Source: Aeromonas bivalvium (GTDB lineage Bacteria > Pseudomonadota > Gammaproteobacteria > Enterobacterales > Aeromonadaceae). Taken from it: a stretch of DNA of 62,008 nucleotides. This document shows positions 16,249-25,300 of this stretch, in pieces. The stretch is taken from positions 182,423 to 244,430 of the forward strand of contig NZ_CDBT01000020.1 in the NCBI RefSeq assembly GCF_000819765.1. The letters run 5' to 3'. The position numbers were made by a program, and so were the translations under genes. Every line of letters begins with the position of its first letter. The stretch's first letter is position 1. The notes below the pieces were generated by a model, which did no database searches, had not been told where the DNA came from, and saw only the letters and a program-made list of their open reading frames with translations.

Positions 16249-19212
16249 TTAGCCGGGCGACAAGGGGGCCAGCAGCGCCTCCAGCCCCTTGACCGGCAGC
16301 GGCCTGCTGGTGAGGAAGCCCTGATAGTGCTGGCAGCCGAGCTGCTTGAGCATGTCGAGCTGCTCCTGCTCCTCGACCCCTTCGGCGGTGACGGTGAAGC
16401 GAAATACCCGGGCCAGATCCAGGATCGCCTTGACGATGGCCCTGTCCTGCTCGCTGTGGACCAGGGTCTGGATGAAGCTTCTGTCCAGCTTGACCTCATC
16501 GGCCGGCAGATCCCGCAGGTAGGCCAGGGATGAGTAGCCGGTGCCAAAATCATCAATGGAGAGCAGGATACCGAGCTCCTTGAGCTGGCGCATGCGGGCG
16601 ATACTCTCCAGCCGGTTCTCCAGCACCACGGACTCGGTGATTTCCAGCAGCAACCGGGAGGGGGGCACCCCGGTGTCACGCAATATGTACTCCACCTGCT
16701 GCACGAAGCCGGCGGTGTGGAACTGGCGGGCGCTGACGTTGACCGAGAGGTGGGGAATGACCCGCCCCTGGTTGAGCCAGAAGCTGTATTGGGCGCAGGC
16801 GGTCTTCATCACCCAGTAGCCTATGTCCTGAATGAGACTGGTCTCTTCGGCGATGGGGATGAACTCGCCGGGGGGCACCATGGTGCCATCGCTGCGCTGC
16901 CAGCGTAGCAGCGCCTCTATGCCGGAGAGGGCGCCGTTGTCGACCCGATACTGGGGCTGATAGTGCAACAGCAGCTCGTGGTTGCGCAGGGCGTCCCGCA
17001 GCTGGTTGTTGAGGGCCAGCTTGCTTTTCTCCTTCTCCGCCATGGTCTGGCTGAAGAAGACATAGCTGCCCTGGCTGCCGCGCTTGGCCATGTGGGCGGC
17101 GGTATCGGCCTGCTGCATCAGGATCAGGTGATCCTTGTCCTCCCCCGAGAAGAGGCTGATGCCGATGGAGACGCTGCAGTGCAGCTTGTGGGACTCGATG
17201 TCGAAGGGGATGCGAAACAGGCTCATCAGTTCGCGGGCGAAGTGCTCCGCCAGAATTTTGGCGGTGACATAGCCCTGACCCAGCGCGGTGAACAGCAGGG
17301 CAAACTCGTCCCCCGAGATGCGGGCCAGCACCAGATTCTCCTGGGGCAGTCCCTTGAGTCGCTCGACCACGGCCTGCAGCAGCTTGTCGCCATAGGCGTG
17401 GCCGAGGGAGTCGTTGATGGACTTGAAGTTGTCCAGATCCATCAGCAGCAGAGCGCCCCACTGGCCATTGGGCTCATCCAGGGTGCGGCGCAGGGCGTTG
17501 GTCAGGCTGCGGCGATTGAACAGGCCGCACAGATCGTCGTAGTAGGCGAGCTGCTCTATGTTGCGGGCCGCCTCCCGTTCCTTGCTGACGTCATAGAAGC
17601 TGCAGACCAGGTGGCTGACCTCGTCCTGTTCATTCTTGACCCCGCTCACCATGAGGCGCACCGGGAACAGGTTGCCGGCCTGGTTGAGGCACTGCTCCTC
17701 CCCGATCCAGAACTCCTGGCGCTGTACCGCCTGCCACACCTCCTCCTTCAGGCGATCGCCGTAATAGGGGGGGCGCAGCCGGTCGATGTGCTGGCCCACT
17801 ATCCCCTGAGCGTCAAAACCCGTGATGCGGCAGAACGATTGGTTCACCTTGAGGATGATGCCCCTGGCATCGGTCACCAGCAGGCCGTCGTGGGTGTTGA
17901 ACGCGACCTCGGCCAGCCGCAGGGCATCGTCGGCAGCCAGACGTTGCAGTTCGATGGCGGCGCGGCTGGCCTGGGCGCTCAGGGCATCGAGCAGGGGCAT
18001 GGGATCGGTCAGGGTCTGGGGGAGCAGCAGGATGAGCTGACCGATGGGGGCCTGGGCCGCCTGTGCCAGGGGAATGCCGATGAAGGCCTGGGCATTGTGA
18101 TGGAGCAGCCTGGTCGCCAGGGGGTAGCGCAGCGCCAGATCCTCCACATAGAGGGCCTGACCATGATGAAACAGCTCGGCGCTGGGACCGGGATCCAGGT
18201 CCATGGGGGGCCAGTGCTGCGTCTCGTCCCGATGGCGAACATGGCGCGGTATGACCCAGAGCTTGCTGCCCCTGGGTTGGTACTCACCCACCCAGCCCAG
18301 GGTGGCGCCACTGGCGGCGCAGGCCCAGCCGACCAGCGCCTCGCAATAGTCGATGCCGGTCAGCATGCTGAGCTCGCCGGGCAGCGCCAGCAGGGGCGCC
18401 ACGTCCTGGAGGGGCTCGTCGCTTTGCGGCTGCCAGTGCCCCAGGCGCTGGGCGCAGTGGCGCACCAGTTGCAGCATCTCGTCGTTGAGCAGGGTCGGGC
18501 TCTGATACTCCAGGCTGAGCACCCCGATGAGCCTGTCATGGTCGAGCAGGGCGGCATCGAGGCGGGCGCGCACGCCATGTTCGCTCAGGTAGTAGTGCTG
18601 ACAGAGCATGGGCTGGTGGGCTGCCTCGGAGAAGCTCAGGGACTTGCGGGTGCGCAGGGCGCGGATGTAACGGCTGTCAACGCGCAGGGGGCCGAGGGGA
18701 GAGGCGCTTGCCTCGTCCAGCCCCAGGGTGAAGACAGGGGTGAGCTGCTCGCCGCCAAACGGGCCGCTGGCCTGGTAATGCCAGAGGATGAGGCGATCCG
18801 CTACCAGGGTCTCCCTCAGGCTCTCCAGCATGGGGGCGAACTGCTGCTGGCTCGCCATCTGGCTCAGCCGGGGCAGGTGCAGGGCGAGATCCGCCATGAC
18901 CTCCTGGGACTGGGTCTGCAGGCACAGCAGCCAGAAGGCGTCTTGCTCGTGGGAGAGGGCAATCTGCCAGATCATGCCGTCAAAGCGCAGGCTCAGCCGG
19001 CCGCTCTGACCCTGGCTCAGCATCCGCTCTATGGGGCCGCGCAGGGGCTCGGGCAACTGGGCTGGCCAGGGGGATCTGGGCTCATCGAGCCAGTGCAGGG
19101 GGGTCTGCATCACATCCGTCAGGGCGACCAGCCGCTGGCTGCGAGCATCCAGGCGAAAGAAGAGCGGTGCCGAGGTGCCGGGCACTGACTGGCGAAGTGC
19201 GATAGACGACAT
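16249..19212 (-). CDS. GAF-PAS-GGDEF-EAL cyclic-di-GMP signalling protein
   Basis: 987-aa cytoplasmic protein with no transmembrane segment seen. Residues ~1-420 contain GAF-like sensory modules, ~430-555 a PAS/PAC domain (TDARGIILKVNQSFCRITGF), ~565-725 a GGDEF domain and ~740-985 an EAL domain. The GGDEF signature is SGDEF (~633-637), a variant often still active. The EAL side has every catalytic element: EALLRW, NVSARQF, LEITES, DDFGTGYSSL, VKLDRSF, AEGVEE and YQGF. It is therefore a probable c-di-GMP phosphodiesterase, possibly bifunctional. ATG 19212 has AGGA 11 nt upstream; an upstream in-frame start at 19251 is less likely. It could feed the LapD switch encoded in this window. Confidence 0.88.
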   Translation of the reverse strand: MSSIALRQSVPGTSAPLFFRLDARSQRLVALTDVMQTPLHWLDEPRSPWPAQLPEPLRGPIERMLSQGQSGRLSLRFDGMIWQIALSHEQDAFWLLCLQTQSQEVMADLALHLPRLSQMASQQQFAPMLESLRETLVADRLILWHYQASGPFGGEQLTPVFTLGLDEASASPLGPLRVDSRYIRALRTRKSLSFSEAAHQPMLCQHYYLSEHGVRARLDAALLDHDRLIGVLSLEYQSPTLLNDEMLQLVRHCAQRLGHWQPQSDEPLQDVAPLLALPGELSMLTGIDYCEALVGWACAASGATLGWVGEYQPRGSKLWVIPRHVRHRDETQHWPPMDLDPGPSAELFHHGQALYVEDLALRYPLATRLLHHNAQAFIGIPLAQAAQAPIGQLILLLPQTLTDPMPLLDALSAQASRAAIELQRLAADDALRLAEVAFNTHDGLLVTDARGIILKVNQSFCRITGFDAQGIVGQHIDRLRPPYYGDRLKEEVWQAVQRQEFWIGEEQCLNQAGNLFPVRLMVSGVKNEQDEVSHLVCSFYDVSKEREAARNIEQLAYYDDLCGLFNRRSLTNALRRTLDEPNGQWGALLLMDLDNFKSINDSLGHAYGDKLLQAVVERLKGLPQENLVLARISGDEFALLFTALGQGYVTAKILAEHFARELMSLFRIPFDIESHKLHCSVSIGISLFSGEDKDHLILMQQADTAAHMAKRGSQGSYVFFSQTMAEKEKSKLALNNQLRDALRNHELLLHYQPQYRVDNGALSGIEALLRWQRSDGTMVPPGEFIPIAEETSLIQDIGYWVMKTACAQYSFWLNQGRVIPHLSVNVSARQFHTAGFVQQVEYILRDTGVPPSRLLLEITESVVLENRLESIARMRQLKELGILLSIDDFGTGYSSLAYLRDLPADEVKLDRSFIQTLVHSEQDRAIVKAILDLARVFRFTVTAEGVEEQEQLDMLKQLGCQHYQGFLTSRPLPVKGLEALLAPLSPG

Positions 19213-19293
19213 GAAGGGAAACATCCTGTTGAGCAACTGCCGGAGGGCCAAGAATACTGCATATTGGGGGCAAACAAAATTCCATTGATATCT

Positions 19294-19313
19294 AAATTAG
19301 GTGTTGCTAATTT
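19294..19313. promoter_or_regulatory. Palindrome upstream of the rhodanese-flavoprotein gene
   Basis: Perfect 7-bp arms AAATTAG and CTAATTT around GTGTTG, 31 bp before the start codon. The size and AT-rich arms resemble a dimeric repressor site, for example of an ArsR-type sulfide or persulfide sensor; this is inference only. Confidence 0.5.
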
Positions 19314-19344
19314 ATTGGTTTCCCGTGCCAACTGGAGTCTTGAG

Positions 19345-21042
19345 ATGATGCGTATTCTGATTGTGGGTGGTGTGGCTGGCGGCGCCTCGGCGGCGGCCCG
19401 TGCCCGTCGAGTGAGTGAAGAGGCAGAGATAGTGATGTTCGAGCGGGGGGAGTTCGTCAGCTTCGCCAACTGCGGTCTGCCCTACCACATAGGGGGGGAC
19501 ATACCGGATCGGGATGCCCTGCTGCTGCAGACGCCCCAGAGCTTCAAGCGTCGCTTCAATGTGGATGTGCGGGTGTTTCACGATGTGATCGAGATAGACA
19601 GGGCGGGCAAGAGCCTGCTGGTGCGCAACCTGCAAACCGGGGAAGAGCGGCGCGAGCCTTATGATCGACTGCTGCTGAGCCCGGGGGCGGCGCCCATTCG
19701 CCCTCCCTTCCCCGGCATCGACAGCCCCCACGTCCATACCCTGCGCAACATCCCGGACATGGATCGCATCCTGGCGGCCCTGCACCATGACCAGCCTCGT
19801 CACGTCACCGTGGTCGGCGGCGGCTTCATCGGGCTGGAGATGATGGAGGCGCTGCATCAGCGCCAGCTGGCGGTCACCCTGCTGGAGCTCTCCGATCAGG
19901 TGATGGCGCCGGTCGACAAAGAGATGGCCAACCTGCTCCACGCCCGCATCCGGGAAGAGGGGATCGACCTGCGCCTTCGCACCGGCCTGTCTACCATCGA
20001 GAGCCTGGATGTGCCTGCGGAAAAGACGGCGGACGTGTCTGTCGCCCGCAGTGGCGGCCTGCGCCTGACCCTGAGCGACGGCTCCCACCTTGACACCGGC
20101 CTGTTGATCCTGGCCATCGGGGTCAAGCCCGAGACCCTGCTCGCCGCCAAGGCAGGGCTGGCGCTGGGGCCGCGCGGTGGCATCAGGGTGGATGCCGCCA
20201 TGCGTACCTCGGATCCCTTCATCTATGCGGTGGGGGATGCGGTGGAGGAGACCGACTTCGTGACCGGCGAGCCTGTGCTGATCCCCCTGGCGGGCCCAGC
20301 CAACCGCCAGGGGCGCATTGCCGCCGACAACATGCTGGGGCGCAGCGAAACCTACAAGCAGACCCAGGGTACCGCCATCTGCAAGCTGTTCGACCTGGCG
20401 GTGGCGAGCACAGGCCTTAACGAGAAGCGGCTGGTGCAGCTGGGATGGCCGTTCGAGAAGGTCTATGTCCACCCGGGCAGCCACGCCGGCTACTACCCCG
20501 GTGCCCACCCCATCAGCCTCAAGCTGCTGTTTGCCCCCGATGGCAAGATCTACGGCGCCCAGGCCATCGGCAAGGATGGCATCGACAAGCGCATCGATGT
20601 GCTGGCGGTGGCCCAGCGCGCCGGTCTGACGGTGTTTGACCTGCAGGATCTGGAGCTCACCTATGCGCCGCCGTACGGCTCGGCCAAGGATGCGATCAAC
20701 ATGGCGGGCTTCGTGGCGAGCAACCATCTGAAGGGGGATACCCTGCTCTGTCACGCCGCCGAGGTCAATGCCCGCCACCCCCATCAGCAGGTGCTGGACG
20801 TGCGCAATGGCCCCGAGCTCGACAAGCTGGGGCGCATCCCTGGAGCGATGAACATTCCCCTCGATGAGCTGCGCGGCCGTCTCGCCGAACTACCCAAAGA
20901 CAAGGAATGGCTGGTCAGCTGTCAGGTGGGCCTGCGTGGTCACGTGGCCTGCCGCCTGCTGAGCCAGCACGGTTTTCGGGTGAAGAACCTCTCCGGTGGT
21001 TTCAAGACCTGGCAGCTGAGCCTTGATGACGAGCGGCCGTGA
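19345..21042 (+). CDS. CoA-disulfide/persulfide reductase with rhodanese domain
   Basis: 565-aa FAD- and NAD(P)H-dependent pyridine nucleotide-disulfide oxidoreductase fused to a rhodanese domain (CoADR-RHD / Npsr type). FAD motif GGVAGGASAAARARR at the N-terminus, the single redox Cys43 in SFANCGLPYH, NAD(P)H motif VVGGGFIGLEMMEAL, FAD contact YAVGDAVEE, then a rhodanese domain from ~470 with catalytic Cys526 in SCQVGLRG. Relatives reduce CoA or glutathione persulfides and polysulfides, so a role in sulfur-species metabolism is likely. ATG 19345 has GGAG 8 nt upstream. A palindrome overlaps the probable promoter region. Confidence 0.87.
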   Translation: MMRILIVGGVAGGASAAARARRVSEEAEIVMFERGEFVSFANCGLPYHIGGDIPDRDALLLQTPQSFKRRFNVDVRVFHDVIEIDRAGKSLLVRNLQTGEERREPYDRLLLSPGAAPIRPPFPGIDSPHVHTLRNIPDMDRILAALHHDQPRHVTVVGGGFIGLEMMEALHQRQLAVTLLELSDQVMAPVDKEMANLLHARIREEGIDLRLRTGLSTIESLDVPAEKTADVSVARSGGLRLTLSDGSHLDTGLLILAIGVKPETLLAAKAGLALGPRGGIRVDAAMRTSDPFIYAVGDAVEETDFVTGEPVLIPLAGPANRQGRIAADNMLGRSETYKQTQGTAICKLFDLAVASTGLNEKRLVQLGWPFEKVYVHPGSHAGYYPGAHPISLKLLFAPDGKIYGAQAIGKDGIDKRIDVLAVAQRAGLTVFDLQDLELTYAPPYGSAKDAINMAGFVASNHLKGDTLLCHAAEVNARHPHQQVLDVRNGPELDKLGRIPGAMNIPLDELRGRLAELPKDKEWLVSCQVGLRGHVACRLLSQHGFRVKNLSGGFKTWQLSLDDERP

Positions 21043-21052
21043 TCCGGGGCGG

Positions 21053-22042
21053 CTAGGGCGCGCGGCGGATCTGGCCTAAGCGGGTGAAGCCGTGCTGGCT
21101 CTTGCGCTTTTGGAAGTGGCTCTGGCGGACGGGGTGGAAGATCAGGGGGCGCGCGAGCGCCTCGTTGGCGCCGCGCAGACGACTGAGCATGGGCAGGGCC
21201 CCTTGTTCCGTGCTGATGAGCCAGGTCAGGGGCAGCAGGACGGGCGGGGAGGCAGCGCTGTCCTCCCCCAGTACCTTTTGTTCCAGGGCGTCCCTCGCCT
21301 GGGCAAAGGCCAGCAGCTGCTCCTGGGTGGCGGTGCCCTTGCCGAGGGTCTGGCACAGGGCGGCCAGGGCGAGGTGAAAGGTGCCGAGGGCCGCGCCATA
21401 GCCGGGGGCGGCGCGCCTGGCGAGCAGGGTATCGAAGGAGAGGCTCGCCAGACTGGCGGGCAGGCGCAGGCCCATCTCCAGATGGAAGCAGGCCTGGCCG
21501 CCACTGGGCTGGTAGCGGGATTCGCTCAGGTGCAGCAGGCGATCCAGGTAGTCATGGTCGGTGATGAGGAGGCCGTCATGGGTGAGCGCCCACTCCCTGG
21601 CCAGGTACATGGAGAGGAGATTGGCGAGGCGACGCGCCATGCGGATGCCCCCCTGATCCCGGCTGGCCAGCCCTTGCTCGAGGCCGTATTGGTGCAAGGC
21701 GGCCAGACCCGGCTGATCCGGGCAGAAGCAGTCGTGGTTGGCGCTCGCTCGCCAGCGGGCGATGAGCGCCCGGTTGCCAAAGACCTTGTGACGGACGAAG
21801 CCGGGGTCGAGCAGATTGCCCAGCAGCCCCATGAGCGGGGGCGTGATGGCATCAAAGTCAGCGGCGCTCGGGGGCGGCGCCAGCAGATCGCTCTGGCGGG
21901 CCAACCGCGCCAGCAGGGGGGGCAGGCGGCTCTGTTCGCTGACGGTGAACACGAAGGCGAGGCGCTCGAGCCAGAGCAGGGCGAATTTGAGCCAGAGCTC
22001 GTCGCGCACCTCCATGCCGGGGTAGTAGATAAAGGTTTTCAT
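21053..22042 (-). CDS. Uncharacterised 329-aa cytoplasmic protein
   Basis: Not recognised with confidence. The N-terminus [24 protein letters not shown] recalls DUF6236-like proteins, which start with a YYP...D..WLK..LLYW pattern, but this is memory only. The protein has no signal peptide or transmembrane helix, is rich in Leu/Ala/Arg, and carries isolated His/Asp motifs ([13 protein letters not shown]). A longer frame runs to 22189, but it would overlap the thiI promoter; 22042 is chosen although its Shine-Dalgarno is weak. It is convergent with the rhodanese-flavoprotein gene (10-bp gap, no visible terminator) and divergent from thiI. Confidence 0.6.
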   Translation of the reverse strand: MKTFIYYPGMEVRDELWLKFALLWLERLAFVFTVSEQSRLPPLLARLARQSDLLAPPPSAADFDAITPPLMGLLGNLLDPGFVRHKVFGNRALIARWRASANHDCFCPDQPGLAALHQYGLEQGLASRDQGGIRMARRLANLLSMYLAREWALTHDGLLITDHDYLDRLLHLSESRYQPSGGQACFHLEMGLRLPASLASLSFDTLLARRAAPGYGAALGTFHLALAALCQTLGKGTATQEQLLAFAQARDALEQKVLGEDSAASPPVLLPLTWLISTEQGALPMLSRLRGANEALARPLIFHPVRQSHFQKRKSQHGFTRLGQIRRAP

Positions 22043-22193
22043 CTCGGGTGCTCGCCGTCCACCGTCGCAGCTGATGCAAGGAGGGGCAATATACCCAGTT
22101 CGTCCGGGCCCGGCAAATGGCGGCGCGGGCGAGGGACGCAGGAGCCGCCCTGGCGGTCGCCATGCCATCCTGGTAGGCGATGGCGGCAAGCTC

Positions 22194-22202
22194 TGCTATA
22201 AT
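22194..22202 (+). promoter_or_regulatory. Extended -10 promoter element of thiI
   Basis: TGCTATAAT, a perfect extended -10, 36 bp before the thiI start codon. No good -35 is visible, as is common with extended -10 promoters. Confidence 0.7.
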
Positions 22203-22238
22203 TCGCGCCCTTTTGTTAAGGTCACCCGAGTCAATGAC

Positions 22239-23687
22239 ATGAAGTTCATCATCAAGCTGTTTCCGGAAATCACCATCAAGAGCAAGTCAGTGCGTCAGCG
22301 CTTCACCAAGATGTTGCAGGGCAATATCCGCAACGTGTTGCGCCGTTTCGACGAGGACGCCCGCGTGCGAATGGATTGGGACAAGCTGGTGGTGAGCTCG
22401 CGCAACGATCAGTTCCACGCCCAGTATCTCGAGACCCTGGCCTGTATCCCGGGCATCCAGTATTTCCTCGAAGTGAAGCTGAGCAACTTTACCGATCTGC
22501 ACGATATCTTCGAACAGACCCGCGCCGTCTGGGGCGAGCGCCTCAAGGGCAAGACCTTCTGCGTCCGTGCCCGCCGGGTCGGCAAGCACGACTTCAGCTC
22601 CCTGGAGCTGGAGCGCTACGTGGGCGGTGGCCTCAACCAGCACTGCGAGACCGCTGGCGTGCGCCTGAAGAAGCCGGACATCCAGATCAACCTGGAGGTG
22701 GAGAACGACGAGCTTTACATCATCAGCGCCGTCCACCACGGCATGGGGGGCTTCCCCATGGCGACCCAGGAAGATGTGCTGAGCCTGCTCTCCGGCGGGT
22801 TTGACTCGGGCGTGGCCTCCTACCAGTTCATCAAGCGTGGCTGCCGGGTGCACTACTGCTTCTTCAATCTCGGCGGCGCCGCCCACGAGATCGGGGTCAA
22901 GCAGGTGGCCTATTACCTGTGGAACAAGTTTGGCGCCTCCCACAAGGTGCGTTTCACCGCCATCGATTTCGAGCCCGTGGTGGCGGAGATCCTGGAGAAG
23001 GTGGACAACGGCCAGATGGGGGTGGTGCTCAAGCGGATGATGATGCGCGCCGCCGGCAAGGTGGCCGACCATTTCCAGATCCCGGCCCTGGTGACCGGCG
23101 AGTGCGTGGGTCAGGTGTCGAGCCAGACTCTCACCAACCTGAACGTCATCGATCGGGTGACCGACAAGGTGATCCTGCGCCCCCTCATCACCTGGGACAA
23201 GCCGGACATCATCAGCGAGGCGCGCCGCATCGGTACCCTGGAGTTTGCCGAGACCATGCCGGAGTATTGCGGCGTCATCTCCAAGAAGCCGACTGTGAAG
23301 GCCGAGCTCTCCCGCATCGAGGCGGAGGAGGCCAACTTCGACTTCGCCATCCTGGACAAGGTGGTGGACGAGGCGCGCTACCTCGACATTCGCCGTATCG
23401 GTGAAGAGACCGCCGCCCAGGTGCAGGAGGTGGAGACCACCCAGGTGCTGGCCGTCAACGAGGTGATCCTGGACATTCGCTCGAGCGATGAGCGCGACGA
23501 GAAGCCCCTGGTGGTGGAGGGGCGCGAAGTGCTGCACATCCCCTTCTTCAAGCTGGCGACCGCCTTTGGCGATCTGCCCAAGGAGCAGACCTACCTGCTC
23601 TACTGCGATCGCGGAGTGATGAGCAAGCTGCAGGCGCTCTATCTCAAAGAACAGGGCTTTGACAACGTCAAGGTGTACCGCCCGTAA
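22239..23687 (+). CDS. thiI: tRNA 4-thiouridine synthase / thiazole sulfurtransferase ThiI
   Basis: 482 aa, the same length as E. coli ThiI. It adenylates U8 of tRNA and transfers persulfide sulfur to make 4-thiouridine, and it also supplies sulfur for thiamine. N-terminal ferredoxin-like and THUMP region (to ~170), PP-loop SGGFDSGVA near residue 185, and a C-terminal rhodanese domain with the persulfide Cys in YCDRGVMS. The internal Cys partner (GVISKKPT region follows YCG) is also present. ATG 22239 is chosen because it gives full family length. Preceded by an extended -10 and followed by a terminator. Confidence 0.95.
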   Translation: MKFIIKLFPEITIKSKSVRQRFTKMLQGNIRNVLRRFDEDARVRMDWDKLVVSSRNDQFHAQYLETLACIPGIQYFLEVKLSNFTDLHDIFEQTRAVWGERLKGKTFCVRARRVGKHDFSSLELERYVGGGLNQHCETAGVRLKKPDIQINLEVENDELYIISAVHHGMGGFPMATQEDVLSLLSGGFDSGVASYQFIKRGCRVHYCFFNLGGAAHEIGVKQVAYYLWNKFGASHKVRFTAIDFEPVVAEILEKVDNGQMGVVLKRMMMRAAGKVADHFQIPALVTGECVGQVSSQTLTNLNVIDRVTDKVILRPLITWDKPDIISEARRIGTLEFAETMPEYCGVISKKPTVKAELSRIEAEEANFDFAILDKVVDEARYLDIRRIGEETAAQVQEVETTQVLAVNEVILDIRSSDERDEKPLVVEGREVLHIPFFKLATAFGDLPKEQTYLLYCDRGVMSKLQALYLKEQGFDNVKVYRP

Positions 23688-23718
23688 CCGGCCTGGGTGA
23701 CCCCTGGCGTTCGCCAAT

Positions 23719-23748
23719 AAAAAATCCGGCCATGAGCCGGATTTTTTT
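23719..23748. terminator. Terminator after thiI (bidirectional)
   Basis: Stem ATCCGGC/GCCGGAT extended by A/T pairs, 5-nt loop, A-tract on the left and seven T on the right. It separates thiI from the convergent small secreted-protein gene. Confidence 0.92.
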
Positions 23749-23775
23749 ATTGCACGCCTGGTTGTACGCACCGCC

Positions 23776-24165
23776 CTATGGGCAGGGGACAGGGGTGAAG
23801 GTCGATTGACCCTGGCAACGCCAGCCCATCTGGGCCTGACGCATCTGCCACAGATTGTCACTGCGAAACAGGGTGAGGATGTAGAGCATGTCGTTCTTGC
23901 TGCCATCGAGGGCGACGGAGAGCACCAGATCGTTATCCAGCTGTTGGGCCTGGATACGGCTGGGCACGTCCCCGTGCCCCACGAAGCGCAAGGCGATGGC
24001 CCTGTAGTCGTTCACCCAGGTTTGCTGCCTGGTGTTGGCCTGGCGGATCTGCTGGTTGAACTCCTGCACCGGGGTGGAGGCGAGCCGCCCAAACAGGAGC
24101 TGGGCATGGGCACAGCTGGAGGCGACCAGGAGTAGCAGCGAGGTAAAGATCCCGAGTTTTTGCAT
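23776..24165 (-). CDS. Small secreted protein of unknown function
   Basis: 129 aa with a clear signal peptide (residues 1-21, LLLLVASSCAHA before QLLFG). The mature part is a mixed alpha/beta sequence with two C-terminal cysteines (WRCQGQ and the penultimate Cys) that could form a disulfide in the periplasm. No family recognised. ATG 24165 is chosen because it opens the signal peptide; a longer frame reaches 24225. It lies about 100 bp downstream of the TRIC-type gene on the same strand and may be cotranscribed. Confidence 0.65.
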   Translation of the reverse strand: MQKLGIFTSLLLLVASSCAHAQLLFGRLASTPVQEFNQQIRQANTRQQTWVNDYRAIALRFVGHGDVPSRIQAQQLDNDLVLSVALDGSKNDMLYILTLFRSDNLWQMRQAQMGWRCQGQSTFTPVPCP

Positions 24166-24267
24166 GAAGGTTCCTGCCTGACAACGACTGCCCTCTATGA
24201 CAACAGAAAAGCCTGCGAGGTTCAATCCGGCGGGTGGGTATGATCGTTCTGTTCGACTCCCTGGTAT

Positions 24268-24900
24268 TCAGCCCCGTTGCAGGCTGAAGGTGGGGAGGGA
24301 GAGGTGCCAGTAGATGGCGGCGACCCGCAGGCCAAATACCACCCCCATGCTGACGAACATGGCCAGCACCCGCTCCACCTCGCACTCGAGGGCCACCGTG
24401 TAGACGATGCCGCCGAGGATGCAGGCAGTGGCGTAGATCTCCTTTTGCAGCACCATGGGGATCTCCCGGGCCAGCACGTCGCGGATCATGCCTCCCGCCA
24501 CCCCCGTCATGGTGCCCATCAGAACGGCGATGAGACCGGAGGCGCCGAAGTGAAGGGCTTTCTGGGCCCCGATCACCGTAAAGAGCGCCAGGCCGAAGGC
24601 ATCGGCCACCGGCAGTACATACCAGGGAAGGCGCTTGGGCAGCCCGGCCAGCCACATGCCCAGCAGGGCGGTGACCAGAATGACCCAGATATAGAGGGTG
24701 TCGCGCACCCAGAACACAGGGGTGGCTCCCAGGATCATGTCGCGGATGGTGCCGCCGCCGATGGCGGTGACCGCGGCCAGCACCAGCACGCCGAAGGCAT
24801 CCATCCGCAACCTGCCGGCTACCAGCACGCCGGAAAACGCGAACACGGCGGTACCGAACATGTCGCTGACATAAACAATCTGATCAACCAGGCTCTGCAT
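24268..24900 (-). CDS. TRIC-type cation channel family protein (YicG/UPF0126)
   Basis: 210-aa inner-membrane protein with seven hydrophobic helices in two internally similar halves, each holding a glycine-rich kinked motif: [17 protein letters not shown] at ~40-56 and [17 protein letters not shown] at ~126-142. These GG.xRD repeats identify the bacterial TRIC/UPF0126 family, which forms trimeric potassium-permeable channels in studied members; other members are linked to glycine transport. The start at 24900 avoids a long unsupported N-terminus. The gene is divergent from flaA. Confidence 0.85.
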   Translation of the reverse strand: MQSLVDQIVYVSDMFGTAVFAFSGVLVAGRLRMDAFGVLVLAAVTAIGGGTIRDMILGATPVFWVRDTLYIWVILVTALLGMWLAGLPKRLPWYVLPVADAFGLALFTVIGAQKALHFGASGLIAVLMGTMTGVAGGMIRDVLAREIPMVLQKEIYATACILGGIVYTVALECEVERVLAMFVSMGVVFGLRVAAIYWHLSLPTFSLQRG

Positions 24901-25124
24901 GGGGGAACGTCGACTCGAAAAACAGTGGGGCGAGGATTCTAGGGGGGGAATCGGCGGGCGCCAAGTCCGACCATGTGAAAGTGAGAGATCCACCCGGCTT
25001 TGCGGCCAGTGCCAGCCCGATGGTCGTCCTGGTGAGGGGGCTGGCGGCGCGGTTTGCCACCCTCTTCATGGTGAGGCGGGGGCATCGTCACGGATGCAGA
25101 GACTCTTTTTTTGCGACTTTTTGC

Positions 25125-25151
25125 TTAAGTATGGGGATAACAGGCCGATAT
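25125..25151 (+). promoter_or_regulatory. Second, distal sigma28-like promoter candidate for flaA
   Basis: TTAA, 15-bp spacer, GCCGATAT. Close to the FliA consensus TAAA-N15-GCCGATAA, but less good at -35 than the proximal site. Confidence 0.45.
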
Positions 25152-25195
25152 ATAGGGTAAGCGGCGATAATGAATCGAACAGCCAAAAAAAGTGC

Positions 25196-25222
25196 TAAAG
25201 ACTTCGAAAAACATGCCGTTAA
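25196..25222 (+). promoter_or_regulatory. Sigma28 (FliA) promoter of flaA
   Basis: TAAA at 25196-25199, exactly 15 bp, then GCCGTTAA at 25215-25222: one mismatch to the FliA consensus. The 5' UTR would be about 70 nt. The same TAAA-N15-GCCGTTA pattern stands before flaB. Confidence 0.8.
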
Positions 25223-25300
25223 CCAGAACATATCAGGCACAAACAAAAATAAAGCCTGAGTGAATTAAAGTTAAATTTTAATAGCTTAGGAGAAATAGTC

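Larger units (their letters stand above)
24901..25300. other. Intergenic region upstream of flaA
   Basis: 400 bp between divergent genes. The first 180 bp are GC-rich without features. From 25100 the sequence is AT-rich and holds two sigma28-like promoters (25125-25151 and 25196-25222) and the flaA Shine-Dalgarno (AGGAGA, 25288-25293). Confidence 0.6.

Noticed and set aside
16963..19188. 741-codon frame antisense to the GGDEF/EAL gene
   Set aside because: Shadow of a protein with clear catalytic motifs on the other strand.
21053..22189. Longer 378-codon version of the unknown gene
   Set aside because: The extra 49 codons run up to the thiI -10 element and look noncoding.
24250..24266. GTTCGACTCC resembling a tRNA T-loop
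   Set aside because: The flanking bases cannot form a T-stem, and no acceptor or anticodon arm is nearby.
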